This document shows, piece after piece, positions 31,825-41,172 of a stretch of DNA of 64,000 bases. The DNA is from Planctomycetota bacterium. GTDB taxonomy: Bacteria; Planctomycetota; Phycisphaerae; UBA1845; PWPN01. The position numbers and the translations under genes were made by a program. The DNA lies in NCBI GenBank assembly GCA_022711465.1, contig JAKLEZ010000026.1, forward strand, positions 17,691 through 81,690. The letters are read 5' to 3'. The notes under the pieces were generated by a model, which saw only the letters and a list, made by a program, of their open reading frames with translations, did no database searches and was not told where the DNA came from. Numbering within the stretch: the first letter of the stretch is position 1; the number at the start of each line of letters is the position of its first letter.

Positions 31825-34800
31825 GAGAGGGCCTCCTGAGATTGGTCGCCGGGTAGGGGCGGTCTTTTGCGCCGGGACTCCGGCCAACCGAGCAGGATCA
31901 ATCCGGCCAGCAGGAGACCGCCGCACATCAGCCACTCCTGCGTACGGCCCATTTGGCCAAGGGCGGTCTCGATGGCCGGTCCGATGCGTTCGTGGTTGAA
32001 CATATCTACGATTGGCGGCCAATTGACCGCTCCCATCACGTCCGTGAGGATACGGAAGCACCCGAGAAACGCCGTGTAGGCGAGGATGACGCGGCCGACG
32101 TGGGCGGCGCCCGCCCGTCGCCGGGCGATCAGGGTCAACAGCATGGCGAAGACCATGATGCCGCACGCCACGGCGACGAAGGCTCGCTCCATGAGGTTGG
32201 GCCAGCCGGTGTAATTGCCGAAGTCGCGTGTCAGTTGTGCGGCGAGAGAGGGGTCGGGGAAGCCGGCGGCGATCAGTGCGGGCAGATCGACGGCCGCCAG
32301 GAAGCTCACGGCCAAGCCAGCGAGGAGCACCAGACCACCGATCACGGCCAGGAACGGATTAGTCAATCCGCGAGGACGGGGGCTGGTCTGCAGACGAGCC
32401 GGTTGGGGCAGAGGCATGAGGCCGGCGGCGATGGTCTGCTGCGGCCAGAGTGCGGGCGGGACGGGAGCGGCGGGGGTGGCGGGCTCGACGGTGGGTACCG
32501 GCGCTGGAGGCGGGGCAGGCGCTGGCGGATGGGGTACAGGATTGGCGGATGGGGGGTACTTGCCGAGCTCATCGAGGCTCTGCCAGGCCAGCAGCCGCAG
32601 GCCATACCGGTCGGTGAAGCTGCCGCCAACGATCATGATGACATCGATCAGTGTACCGACGCCCAGGAAGCCCAGGGTGCATAGCCAGATCAGTCCCGTG
32701 CCGATCTTGCCGACGTAGAAGCGGTGGAGGCCGCACAGGGGGAAGAGGAAACCGACGCAGGCCAGCAGCAGAGCCCACAAGCGTAATCGTGCCGAGGCGC
32801 CTTGCACATTGGGCACATAGGGGGGGGCTGCCAGGGCGACCGCACTGGCGGAGAGGCTGCTGACGGTTCGATCGGGAATGCAGGCCAGGACGATGAACAG
32901 GATCGAGGGGAAGATGATGAAGCCCAGGCCGATCAGCGTTTCATCGTCTCTCAGATTGACGCACGCCATGAAGCAGACTGATGTCAGCACGGCCGAGGCA
33001 CAGAGCATCAGCAGCACGGGGCGGATGAAGCTGTTCCAGCCACTTCGATAGGTATTCTTCACCGCTCGCACGAGGCAGAAGAGGGCGAACATGCACGCGC
33101 CGAGGCCTGCTGCGACGGCAATGGCCGCCTCCTCGCTGGACAAGCGGGCGATCCCCGCGAAGCAGAACAGCATGAGGCCTGTTCCGCTGAGCAGGGCGAA
33201 GGCGAGCAGGAACAGTCCGCGGGCCCAGCTGGGGAGCATGCGGCCACCGTAGCCGGCCGGATGGTGGGGTTGGCCGGGGAGCACTCGACCGCCGAAGGTA
33301 TCGGCCGCCGGAGGGGGCGGAGGAGGGGGCGAAAGGCGTTCGTCGCGTGTAGCCGGGGCGGGTTGCGAGGCCTGGTGGACGGCTCGGTCGGCAGTTGGGC
33401 TCCAGGCCGCCTGACCTGTGGCGGTCGGGGCCGCGGCGAGGCTATGGTGTACGGACGGATCGAAGGGGGCCAGGACCTGGCTGACGAGTGCGACGCCGGC
33501 CATGATTCCGCCCGCCAAGGTGGCGTTGCCGTCGAGGATCATGGCCGCGATCCAGGCGCTCAGGCCGGCCCAGAAGGCGACTCCGAGGGAGAGTCTTTCG
33601 GGCCGACCGGCAGCGACGTGCCGTCGCCAATTGACCAGGAAGAGGGCCACTCCGGCGCTGAGCAGGGTGGTCATCAAGGTTTTCTGCAGAATCCAGGGTG
33701 CTGCACCGCGGCTGCCGAACGGACCGAGGAGGCCGGTCAGCGGCAGGAGCATGGCCACCACCAGAGGGGCGATGTAGATCAGCCGACCGAAGTCCGGGCG
33801 GCGTGTCTCGCCGGACTTGAGCTGTTTCATGCGTATGATCACGACGACGCCCAAGGCGCCGAGAATGACCGGGTTGAAGGCGATGAAGGACCAGGCCACG
33901 GCTGGGTCGCCCATTCCCAATTTGTGGGCCGCGAAGATGCAGGGCATGGTGCACAACAAGCCGGCGACGGCGGCGGTGCCCCCGAAAGCGAGGCGTTGGA
34001 CGAAGCTGCTCTCCCCTGCCAGCTTAGCCGCGAATTTGGCCTGGGCCACGATGACTCCGCCTGCGGCACCCATGATCGCCACGAAAGCGAACAACGGCAG
34101 CCAAAGCGGGTTCGCGGAGCCCATCGAGCTGGCGAGGATTCCGGACCCACCGGCCACGATGGCGGCGGTGAGGACGCCGAGCAGGCGGCGCTGATTCCAG
34201 TCCAGCGGGTCGCGGGCCGGATCTGCGAACACCTTTGGCGAAAGCAACGGCGTGACGGGCGGTGGAGGAGGCGGAGGTGTCGCCCGTCCGCTCAGCCGAT
34301 CGCTGAGGCGGGTGCCGACCTGGGCCATCCGTTCGCCGAATTGTTCGCCCCACTGCCCCATCCGCCGGCCGAACTCATCCATTCGCCGGCCGAACTCGTC
34401 CCAGCCTTCACCGGTGCCGCCGGCGTGACCTGGGCCCGGTGCCGGTTCACCGAGACGAGCGCCGGTGTGCTCGGCGGACGAACCTGGGCCGCCGGCGGTC
34501 ACCTTCTGGCCGATGCGTTCGGCGACCATAGAGAGGCTTTCCGGCCGGAAGACCGACACGCTATTGCGGACGTGTTCGGCGCCGAAGACGGCCTCGACCA
34601 TTTCCTGGGCTGACTGGTAGCGGTCTGCGGGGTTCTTGGCCATGGCCCTTCGGACCACGGTGGCGAAGGGCTCCTCGATGCCGGTCAAGTCGGGCTCGCC
34701 GGCGAGGTGCTTCATGAGTACCTCGCCCGGCGAGGCACCCAGATAGGGTGTCTGTCCGGTGAGCATCTCGTAGAGCACGACGCCGAGGGCGTAGACGTCC

Positions 34801-35363
34801 ACGCCGCGGTCGTAGCGACCCTGGCCGATTTCCGGGGCCATGTAGTGGACGGTACCGACGGTGACGGTCTGGCCGCTGTGCACGCTGGCGCTCATGGCCT
34901 TGCTGAGGCCGTAGTCGCCGATCTTGACGTAGCCATCCTCGTAGAAGATGTTGCCAGGTTTGAGGTCACGGTGAACGATACCCTGGTCATGCAGGTAGGT
35001 GAGTCCCTTAGCGATTTCGCGGAGGAAGAACGCGGCTTTCTGGGTACCGACACCGGCCGGAGACTGGTCGATGAGTTCACGAAGCGAGGGGCCGGAGACG
35101 TACTCCATGATGACGAACGGTTCGCCGTCGGCGTTGTGTCTGACGTCGAAGATGGTGATCAGGTGGGGGCTTTTCAGGTTCATGCAGGCGGAGACGCCGC
35201 GGAGTTCGATCTGCTCGTAGCCCTGGATGATTTTGAGTGCGACCTCGCGGCCGCTGTCACTCAGGGCGTAGTAGACTTCTCCGAAGCCGCCCCGTCCTAC
35301 CGCGCGCTGGACGGTGTAACCCTCCAGGGGGCGATCGCCGTGTTTGTAGCGGAATGCTGTCAT
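31821..35363 (-). CDS. Large membrane Ser/Thr protein kinase (Hanks type) with TM2 domain
   Basis: This 1180-residue protein has a kinase domain at about 10-275: Gly loop VGRGGFGEVYYA, catalytic K44 (VALKII), HRDLKPGNIFYEDG with D133, and KIGDYGLSK, where DYG replaces DFG. GTVHYMAPEIGQGRYDRGVD marks the activation segment end. A linker carrying DEFGRRM repeats and Pro runs follows, then three membrane blocks. The third block includes GLHRFYVGKIGTGLIWLCTL, a TM2 domain. Pro-rich linkers separate the blocks, and the C-terminus is hydrophobic. ATG 35363 is used because the extension to 35396 lacks kinase similarity. The kinase would phosphorylate proteins, with the FHA protein upstream as an obvious reader. 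It overlaps the next gene by 4 bp. Confidence 0.92.
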   Translation of the reverse strand: MTAFRYKHGDRPLEGYTVQRAVGRGGFGEVYYALSDSGREVALKIIQGYEQIELRGVSACMNLKSPHLITIFDVRHNADGEPFVIMEYVSGPSLRELIDQSPAGVGTQKAAFFLREIAKGLTYLHDQGIVHRDLKPGNIFYEDGYVKIGDYGLSKAMSASVHSGQTVTVGTVHYMAPEIGQGRYDRGVDVYALGVVLYEMLTGQTPYLGASPGEVLMKHLAGEPDLTGIEEPFATVVRRAMAKNPADRYQSAQEMVEAVFGAEHVRNSVSVFRPESLSMVAERIGQKVTAGGPGSSAEHTGARLGEPAPGPGHAGGTGEGWDEFGRRMDEFGRRMGQWGEQFGERMAQVGTRLSDRLSGRATPPPPPPPVTPLLSPKVFADPARDPLDWNQRRLLGVLTAAIVAGGSGILASSMGSANPLWLPLFAFVAIMGAAGGVIVAQAKFAAKLAGESSFVQRLAFGGTAAVAGLLCTMPCIFAAHKLGMGDPAVAWSFIAFNPVILGALGVVVIIRMKQLKSGETRRPDFGRLIYIAPLVVAMLLPLTGLLGPFGSRGAAPWILQKTLMTTLLSAGVALFLVNWRRHVAAGRPERLSLGVAFWAGLSAWIAAMILDGNATLAGGIMAGVALVSQVLAPFDPSVHHSLAAAPTATGQAAWSPTADRAVHQASQPAPATRDERLSPPPPPPPAADTFGGRVLPGQPHHPAGYGGRMLPSWARGLFLLAFALLSGTGLMLFCFAGIARLSSEEAAIAVAAGLGACMFALFCLVRAVKNTYRSGWNSFIRPVLLMLCASAVLTSVCFMACVNLRDDETLIGLGFIIFPSILFIVLACIPDRTVSSLSASAVALAAPPYVPNVQGASARLRLWALLLACVGFLFPLCGLHRFYVGKIGTGLIWLCTLGFLGVGTLIDVIMIVGGSFTDRYGLRLLAWQSLDELGKYPPSANPVPHPPAPAPPPAPVPTVEPATPAAPVPPALWPQQTIAAGLMPLPQPARLQTSPRPRGLTNPFLAVIGGLVLLAGLAVSFLAAVDLPALIAAGFPDPSLAAQLTRDFGNYTGWPNLMERAFVAVACGIMVFAMLLTLIARRRAGAAHVGRVILAYTAFLGCFRILTDVMGAVNWPPIVDMFNHERIGPAIETALGQMGRTQEWLMCGGLLLAGLILLGWPESRRKRPPLPGDQSQEALS

Positions 35364-35482
35364 CGGTATTCTTCCGTCTCTTTTCCCACACCGCACACCG
35401 CATAGAAGGCGGCCTTATTCCCAACCTCTCGTTCTCAGAACCACACTTGTGATCCGCGCGGCCGTGGTTGCGCAGGGCCTAC

Positions 35483-37096
35483 TCACACGGTCGTCACCAC
35501 GAACGACACGGGGCCGACGCGGACATTGGCCCCGATGGGGATGCCCGCGGCGGCGTCCACCGGGGCCTCGTTGACCAGCACTTCGGCGTTGCCCTGGCAG
35601 AGCAAGCGTTCATCGCGGAGGTGCAGTACCAGGGGCTCGGGCAGCTGGTCGATGCGTACATGCGCGGTCGTTCCCGGGCCGAGCACCAGGGAACGATCCA
35701 TAAGAATCACCCGCCGGGCGTCGCCGCGGGGCAGGCGAGCGCCGTGCAATTCGATCATAGCGGACGTACTGGCCGCGTTGGGGCGTACGAACCGCATCCG
35801 GCAGCGAGGCGACAAGGCGATCCGATCGCCGTTTGCCAGGAGCTTGCGGGTCACTGGTGTATCATTGACCGCCACCGGCCGCTGGGCCACCAGAAAATAG
35901 TCCTCGTCGTTCCGCTCGATGGTGATGAGCGGGGCGTCGGGCTCGGCCATCAGGCCGATGTCCGGGCGCTGGGACGAGCTGACCGGTCCCAGGGTGACGC
36001 GGTGGCCGCGAACCACCAGGAAGCCGCCCACGCCGTCCACCTGGAGGAGGAACTGGGTCGGGAGGCCGGTGGCCGTTCCGGGTGTCGGCGTGAGCCGGGT
36101 CTCTCCCAAGTCGGCACCACCAGGTCGTTGATGACGCGGGTGGGCCGGTACGACGGCTCTGCCGGCCGGCGGTTCCACGGGCAGGGTTCCGGTGGCCACC
36201 ATGAGCAGGCCCAAGGGTCCGCCGCGGACCTGTTCGAGCCGCTCGGCGGTCTGCTGGAGTGCGTCCAGGGATGGTCCGATCCAGGCGGCCTCGGGGAGTA
36301 CCGTGTTCAGGCGTCGCAGCACCTCGGTTGCCCGCCGGAATTCGCCGCGTTCGATCCGGTCCGCAGCCTGCCGGCATTGGGCCATGACGCCGCGTAGTTC
36401 GCTGACCTCGATGGTCTCGCCCATCAGACGGGCCAGGCGTTCGACCAGGGTGCCAGCCACATCCAGCCGTCCCTGGTGGATGGAGGAGCGGACGAAGCGG
36501 AGGACCTCGGTGCTCACCGAGGTGACCAAGCCGTCGAGTCTACTATTGGTTGCATGAGCCTGTCGGGCCTCGACCAGGGCGGCCATGGCGGCGTCCCAAT
36601 CCTGGCGTCCGCGTGCGGCGTCGGCTCGGTCGAGGGCTGCCTCAGCCCGCGTCCGAGCGGTCGCCGCCTTCTCGCGGAGTGCGGCCACCTTGACGGCGTC
36701 CTGGTCCATGCTGTCGAGGAGTCCTTCGGCCATCGAAAGCCGGCCGTTCTCCAAGTGCTGGCGAGCGGCGGCGAGGGCATCTGCCCGGCGATGTTGCTCG
36801 CGTTGATCGGCCTGCATGGCCTCGTTGATTGCCGCCCGGAGTTCTGCGGCCTCATTGAGGTTGCCGCCGAGCTTGCCGGCCTTTTCGCAGTCGGCGAGGG
36901 CCTGCTGCCAGCGTGTGTCCGCCAGATGAGCGCGTCCGCGTTCGATCAAGGCTCGGGTCAGGCGGCCGATCACTTGCTGGCCGCGATAGTGAGCCCGCAC
37001 GTCATCGGAGCAGGCCAGCTCGAAGGCCTCGTCCAGGCGTCCGTCCTTCAGGGCGGTCTCAGCTTGTCGAATCCGTAGGATAAGCACGGGATCCAC
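35483..37096 (-). CDS. Helical-repeat protein with two C-terminal FHA-like modules
   Basis: This 537-residue protein starts with GTG at 37096. Residues 1-290 are alpha-helical, TPR-like (MDPVLILRIRQAETALKDGR, HLADTRWQQALADCEKAGKL, DAARGRQDWDAAMAALVEA). After a Pro-rich linker come two beta-rich stretches. Residues about 350-440 contain GHRVTLGPVSSSQRPDIGL and LVAQRPVAVNDTPVTRKLLA. Residues about 455-537 contain LVLGPGTTAHVRIDQ, GNAEVLVNEAPVD and NVRVGPVSFVV. Both resemble FHA folds, which read phosphothreonine, though the canonical Arg and Ser residues are only partly kept. It precedes the kinase gene by about 120 bp on the same strand, suggesting a phospho-dependent partner. Confidence 0.8.
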   Translation of the reverse strand: MDPVLILRIRQAETALKDGRLDEAFELACSDDVRAHYRGQQVIGRLTRALIERGRAHLADTRWQQALADCEKAGKLGGNLNEAAELRAAINEAMQADQREQHRRADALAAARQHLENGRLSMAEGLLDSMDQDAVKVAALREKAATARTRAEAALDRADAARGRQDWDAAMAALVEARQAHATNSRLDGLVTSVSTEVLRFVRSSIHQGRLDVAGTLVERLARLMGETIEVSELRGVMAQCRQAADRIERGEFRRATEVLRRLNTVLPEAAWIGPSLDALQQTAERLEQVRGGPLGLLMVATGTLPVEPPAGRAVVPAHPRHQRPGGADLGETRLTPTPGTATGLPTQFLLQVDGVGGFLVVRGHRVTLGPVSSSQRPDIGLMAEPDAPLITIERNDEDYFLVAQRPVAVNDTPVTRKLLANGDRIALSPRCRMRFVRPNAASTSAMIELHGARLPRGDARRVILMDRSLVLGPGTTAHVRIDQLPEPLVLHLRDERLLCQGNAEVLVNEAPVDAAAGIPIGANVRVGPVSFVVTTV

Positions 37097-37250
37097 TCCG
37101 CCTCTGGGTCAGTCCATTCAGGAAGACAGTTTCGGCCCACATCACGCCTAAGTATACCACTACGGTGCCCGTCTGAATCGTCTGGAGCGATCGCACGGGT
37201 CAGCGGCCGCGACCACCGCGACCGCTGGGACCCGTGCCGCCGCATATGAA

Positions 37251-38132
37251 CTAGTCTGCCGCGCGTTCCGGCACCATGACCACTGCGGGCGAGCCGGCTG
37301 CCGGGCGGGTGGTCGGGGAGGACGATTCGACGGTCTTGGCGGTATCGGCCTTGGTCTCGGGTGACAGGAACTCGTTGACCTGGGCGATCAGGTCTTTCTC
37401 ATCGATCACGTCGACCGCGATCGGCTGGACGAACTGGGCCTGGTGGGCCAGGACTCGCTCGGCGACGTCGAGGCGTTTGCGGATCTGGCCGATGAGCTTC
37501 TCGGTCTGAGCCAGCTTGCTGTTGTCGAACTGCACATTGGTGCCGACGGACGAGGCCTTTACCAGGCGATACTGGCCCTCGAGGCCCTGGATCTGGTCCT
37601 GGAGGCGAGCCTTCTGGGCCTTGGTCTTATCCAGCATCTGGATGGCGGCCAAAAGCGATTTCTGCCGGGTTTCGAGGAGTCGCTCCTTGCCGGCGAGCAC
37701 GACCTCGACCTCCTTGGCGCGATCGAAGGACCGGGCCAATTCCTCCTTCACCTGCTGGCGGGAGTAATCGAAGCCGCCCAGCGCGTAGCTAGCCTTTTCC
37801 ACGCCGAGGGTGTCGCGCAGCCGGACGATTCGTGTTTTCTCCTCAGCGACGGCCTTTCGGCTCTGGTCGATGTCCGATTTCAGGCCGGCGATCTCGACCT
37901 CTTCCTGGGCGACGAGACGGACGTTGGCCTGCATCTCCGGCAGGATGTCGTCCAGGAGATCGCGGGCCCGCTGGAGTTCGAACTCGATGGGTACCGAATC
38001 CTTGACCGCGGTCTGAACCGACTTGGCCGAGCTGGACAAGTAGCTGAACGCGTCGCCACCGAAGAAAACCCCAGCGACCAAGCACACGCCGGCCACCCCG
38101 CACGCTCCGTACTTGACTACCCGCATAATCAT
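37251..38132 (-). CDS. Membrane-anchored coiled-coil protein, unknown function
   Basis: This 293-residue protein has an N-terminal hydrophobic helix (VKYGACGVAGVCLVAGVFFG), then a long alpha-helical region at about 50-235 with heptad character: DLLDDILPEMQANVRLVAQE, EIAGLKSDIDQSRKAVAEEK, LLETRQKSLLAAIQMLDKTK and QIQGLEGQYRLVKASS. A low-complexity Ser/Thr/Pro tail follows. Similar coiled-coil proteins are widespread in planctomycetes but uncharacterised. Most of the chain should face the periplasm or be free at the membrane. It is the first gene of the minus-strand run containing the FHA-like protein, kinase and ECF factor, and lies 154 bp upstream of the FHA gene. It may be a sensor or scaffold; this is inference. 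Confidence 0.8.
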   Translation of the reverse strand: MIMRVVKYGACGVAGVCLVAGVFFGGDAFSYLSSSAKSVQTAVKDSVPIEFELQRARDLLDDILPEMQANVRLVAQEEVEIAGLKSDIDQSRKAVAEEKTRIVRLRDTLGVEKASYALGGFDYSRQQVKEELARSFDRAKEVEVVLAGKERLLETRQKSLLAAIQMLDKTKAQKARLQDQIQGLEGQYRLVKASSVGTNVQFDNSKLAQTEKLIGQIRKRLDVAERVLAHQAQFVQPIAVDVIDEKDLIAQVNEFLSPETKADTAKTVESSSPTTRPAAGSPAVVMVPERAAD

Positions 38133-38688
38133 CGCAAATCTCCTTGCTACAAAAGGTTATGAGTCACCGTTTTCTACGGGCCTATTTCGGGCCACACAGG
38201 GATGGTCGATTGGGCAGGATACGTATTTCCGGATTCCTGCGAGATTGTTGGCCGGTTCTTTTCTTGCGGGCTCTGGGTAGGACGCTCGGGAGGGGGATGG
38301 GACCGGGCATTGGGCGGGTCGTGGTCGGCGGGGTGACTGTCGGGGCAGGTCCAAGGGATGTGAGACGGGCCATGAGGGAAGAACGGGGAGGGTTGTTCGC
38401 GCTGGGCCGAGGCTGTCAAACGGTTCGCGAACGGGCCGGTCTTGGGTGGAGGAGTCGCGGAAGCGATCTCAGGACGTTGCCGCTCTGACCTGCGAACCGG
38501 GGATGCGGAGTGGCCGACTGGGTTTTGGCGGCCCCGGGGTGGTTGTCTCCGGGCTGCGGCGACTTGCGGTCTCGGTGGCCGCGGGTACACTTCGACATGG
38601 TAGTCTGCCGTAGGTGAGCTGGGATGGAGTGTTCGGGCTGATCTGCGGCGCGAAGACGTCACACGACTTGAAGGGAAAGGCCTTCACG
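38133..38688. other. Gene-free divergent spacer
   Basis: This spacer separates the minus-strand signalling block from the plus-strand oxidoreductase gene and should hold promoters for both. I see no clear promoter hexamers or repeats. A plus frame at 38144-38488 is Arg/Gly-rich and probably not coding. AAGGGAAAGG at 38671-38680 is the likely ribosome site for the gene at 38689. Confidence 0.45.
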
Positions 38689-40041
38689 ATGAGCAACTGC
38701 CGGACCAGGATCGCGCGTCGTACCGTGCTCAAGGCTATAGGCACTGCCGGAGCCGCGGTGGGGTTTCCTCATTTTGTGCGGTCGCAGGTGCTGGCGGCGG
38801 CGGGCCGTGCGGGGGCCAATGACAAACTGACCTTCGCCCACATCGGCGTTGGGGGCATGGGCCGCGGCCACCTGTCGGACATGGTTTCGCGTATGAAGCG
38901 TGGTGAAGTGAACATCGCGGCGGTATGCGACGTCGATGAGGAGCGGCTGGGCAGGGCTTCGGAGATGGCCGGCAAGCAGGCGGACGTTTATCGCGATTAC
39001 CGGTACATCCTGGAACGGAAGGACATTGACGCGGTGGTCATTGCGACGCCGGATCACTGGCACGCCCTGCAGACGGTGCATGCGGCGGAGTGCGGCAAGC
39101 ACGTCTACGTGGAGAAGCCTGCGTGCTGCACGATCGAGGAAGGCAAGGCGATGATCGCGGCGGCGAAGAAGGCCAAGATCGCCGTGCAGGTCGGCTCGCA
39201 GGGTCGATCGCAGCCCGAGGCCTATCTTGCCCACCGTTACCTGGTGAACGGCAACATTGGCCACATCGACCGCGTGGACTGCTATCACTATCCCACGCCG
39301 GTGGACGACAAGCCGGTGCCGGACACTGATCCGCCCGCGGAGCTGGACTACGACCTGTGGCTGGGGCCGATGCGCTGGCGGCCGTACAATGCTCACTGTT
39401 GCCACGGCACCTTTCGATGGATGATGGAATCGGGAGGGGGTCAGATCCGCGACCGCGGTGCCCACGTGATGAGCTGTGCGATGTGGTGGATGGGGGCAGA
39501 CGGGACCGGTCCGGTCAGCGTGGAAGCGACGGGTACGGCCCCAGCCAAGGGGATGTGGGATGCGGCGGTGGACATGAAAGTGACCTACACGTTCAAGAAT
39601 CCGGACTGGATCCTGACCTGGAACCAGCACGAGAATGCGATGCCTGCGGCAGAGGAGCGCAAGGGCGGCGAGGCGAAGATTGAGCGGCCGGGTTACGGTG
39701 CGGTTTATCGTGGTGACAAGGGTACGTTCACCCACTGGGGTGGTGACGGGGGCACGTGGGCGGAGCGTCAAGCCCGGGAGTGGAAGCCGCCGGCCGGTGC
39801 CCAGGAGGTTTACAGGAGTCCGGGGCACAAGGAGGACTGGTTTGAGGGCATCAAGACCGGCAAGAAGACGATCATGAACATCGAGGCTGCGGTTGGCGTG
39901 TCCAACCTGTGCGTTCTCGGGAACCTGGCGTTTCTGCTGGGTCGCAAGATCGAGTGGGACCAGGCGAAGATGGAGATTGTCAACGACGAGCAGGCCCGGC
40001 GGATGATGGGCCGGCCGCAGCGGTACCCGTACCATCTGTGA
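38689..40041 (+). CDS. Tat-exported Gfo/Idh/MocA-family oxidoreductase (second copy)
   Basis: This 450-residue protein starts with a twin-arginine signal (RIARRTVLKAIGTAGAAVG). The Rossmann domain then runs FAHIGVGGMGRGHLSDM, VNIAAVCDVDEERLG, IDAVVIATPDHWHAL and VYVEKPACC, with the catalytic Lys in EKP. The substrate domain has VDCYHYPTPVDDKPVP, LDYDLWLGPMRWRPYNAHC and RDRGAHVMSCAMWWMGADG. It is in the same family as the oxidoreductase at 15933, but the sequences have diverged well beyond recent duplication. ATG 38689 fits the Tat signal and ribosome site; the in-frame start at 38614 does not. It is followed by a HEAT-repeat gene after 46 bp. Confidence 0.92.
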   Translation: MSNCRTRIARRTVLKAIGTAGAAVGFPHFVRSQVLAAAGRAGANDKLTFAHIGVGGMGRGHLSDMVSRMKRGEVNIAAVCDVDEERLGRASEMAGKQADVYRDYRYILERKDIDAVVIATPDHWHALQTVHAAECGKHVYVEKPACCTIEEGKAMIAAAKKAKIAVQVGSQGRSQPEAYLAHRYLVNGNIGHIDRVDCYHYPTPVDDKPVPDTDPPAELDYDLWLGPMRWRPYNAHCCHGTFRWMMESGGGQIRDRGAHVMSCAMWWMGADGTGPVSVEATGTAPAKGMWDAAVDMKVTYTFKNPDWILTWNQHENAMPAAEERKGGEAKIERPGYGAVYRGDKGTFTHWGGDGGTWAERQAREWKPPAGAQEVYRSPGHKEDWFEGIKTGKKTIMNIEAAVGVSNLCVLGNLAFLLGRKIEWDQAKMEIVNDEQARRMMGRPQRYPYHL

Positions 40042-40087
40042 TTGGCGGGCGGGCAGGCGAGAAGAGCTTTCGCACGAGGGCTGAGAC

Positions 40088-40582
40088 ATGGCAGAGCAGG
40101 CGATTGAACCGGCCGCGATTGGCGAGTTGGCGAAGAAGCTGGCGGACAAGGACTTCGAGACTGCGCGGGCGGGCAAGCGACAGCTGTGGGAGATGGTTCG
40201 GCGTGTCGGCCGGCCGGGAAACGAAGGGCAATGCCGAGCGGTAGCCGGCGTGCTGTTGCGGTTGACGAGCGAGGATCAACCGGTCGTTGTCCGCCGCGAG
40301 TGCATTTGGATGCTCTCGGAGATCGCCGGTGAGGAATGTGTTGGCGCGGTTGCGGCGATGCTCAGCGAGGTTGCTCTTCGGGAAGACGCCCGGATGGTGC
40401 TGGAGCGTTTACCTGGAGACAAGTCTCTGGCCGCCCTGAGAGCCGGTCTAGCCGCCGCGCCGCCGGAGTTCAAAGCGGCGGTGGCCGTGTCGCTGCGGAT
40501 TCGGGGCGTGGAGGTGCCAGGCCTGCCGGACGAGAAGCTCAAGCCATGTCGACAGACGAGAGTGAAGGCGGCTGGGCGGTGA
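40088..40582 (+). CDS. Small HEAT-repeat protein
   Basis: This 164-residue all-helical protein has two to three HEAT-like repeats (FETARAGKRQLWEMVRRVGR, QPVVVRRECIWMLSEIAGEE, CVGAVAAMLSEVALREDARM, SLAALRAGLAAAPPEFKAAV). It has no signal peptide and no catalytic motif. It starts 46 bp after the Tat oxidoreductase and is probably co-transcribed. The arrangement echoes the ThuA-HEAT gene behind the other oxidoreductase; here the ThuA part is absent. A scaffold or interaction role is likely, but no partner can be named. Confidence 0.82.
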   Translation: MAEQAIEPAAIGELAKKLADKDFETARAGKRQLWEMVRRVGRPGNEGQCRAVAGVLLRLTSEDQPVVVRRECIWMLSEIAGEECVGAVAAMLSEVALREDARMVLERLPGDKSLAALRAGLAAAPPEFKAAVAVSLRIRGVEVPGLPDEKLKPCRQTRVKAAGR

Positions 40583-40702
40583 GGCGCGGCGGCGACTGTG
40601 GGCGTCATCGGGATTGAGGCGTTTTCTGGGGACAGGGACTCCGGGAGCCAGGGTTGCTGTTCCGGGCCAGGGGGTGGCCTCCGAGGGAGGAAGGGCGGCG
40701 GT

Positions 40703-40933
40703 TCAGCCGGGGGAGCCGGGTGCGTCGACGCGGAGCTCGACCAGGGCTTCCCTGACGCCTGCGACGATGGCCTCCTCCATTGACTCCACGAAATCGGTCA
40801 GGACGGGGGGGGTTTCGGACTGGGCTCGCCAGCGTCCGGACTGGTAGACCAATTGCAGGGGGACAGGTTTCCGGACCACGATGGTATCCTCGACCTGATT
40901 GACCTCGACCGGCAGGTTAATTCGGAACTCCAT
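40703..40933 (-). CDS. Small conserved-looking protein, unknown function
   Basis: This 76-residue protein reads MEFRINLPVEVNQVEDTIVV, RKPVPLQLVYQSGRWRAQSE and TPPVLTDFVESMEEAIVAGV, then REALVELRVDAPGSPG. It has balanced composition, predicted beta strands then an alpha helix, no membrane segment and no cysteines. I do not recognise the family. ATG 40933 is preferred because upstream in-frame residues (to 41140) are Arg/Pro-rich. A weak ribosome site (GAGAG) lies just before it. It is divergent from the HDOD gene. Confidence 0.6.
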   Translation of the reverse strand: MEFRINLPVEVNQVEDTIVVRKPVPLQLVYQSGRWRAQSETPPVLTDFVESMEEAIVAGVREALVELRVDAPGSPG

Positions 40934-41172
40934 ATTCTCTCGGTTCCTCAAGGCGGACACGGACAGAACCTGATCACACACCAAGCATCGGCCAAATGAC
41001 GGGGCGGCTGGGTAAAAAGAAGCTGAACCGCGACGATTCGCATCCGATACAGAAAATGGCCATCGTGGGGGCGTCTTTGGTCGCCCTGGTCGGGCCTGAT
41101 GTACACTGACAATGGCGATGATGCGTGACAGGTGGAACATCAGGGTGAAGGCGTTCTAGGGGAGTCGCGGCT

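Noticed and set aside
31825..32166. In-frame N-terminal extension of the membrane protein before the ECF gene
   Set aside because: It lies inside the kinase gene and lacks protein-like composition; ATG 31824 overlaps the kinase stop.
38144..38488. Open frame of 114 codons in the divergent spacer
   Set aside because: Arg/Gly-rich, without a ribosome site or any motif.
38659..40176. Minus-strand open frame opposite the second oxidoreductase
   Set aside because: It is antisense to a well-conserved enzyme and rich in Arg/His/Pro; no motif supports it.
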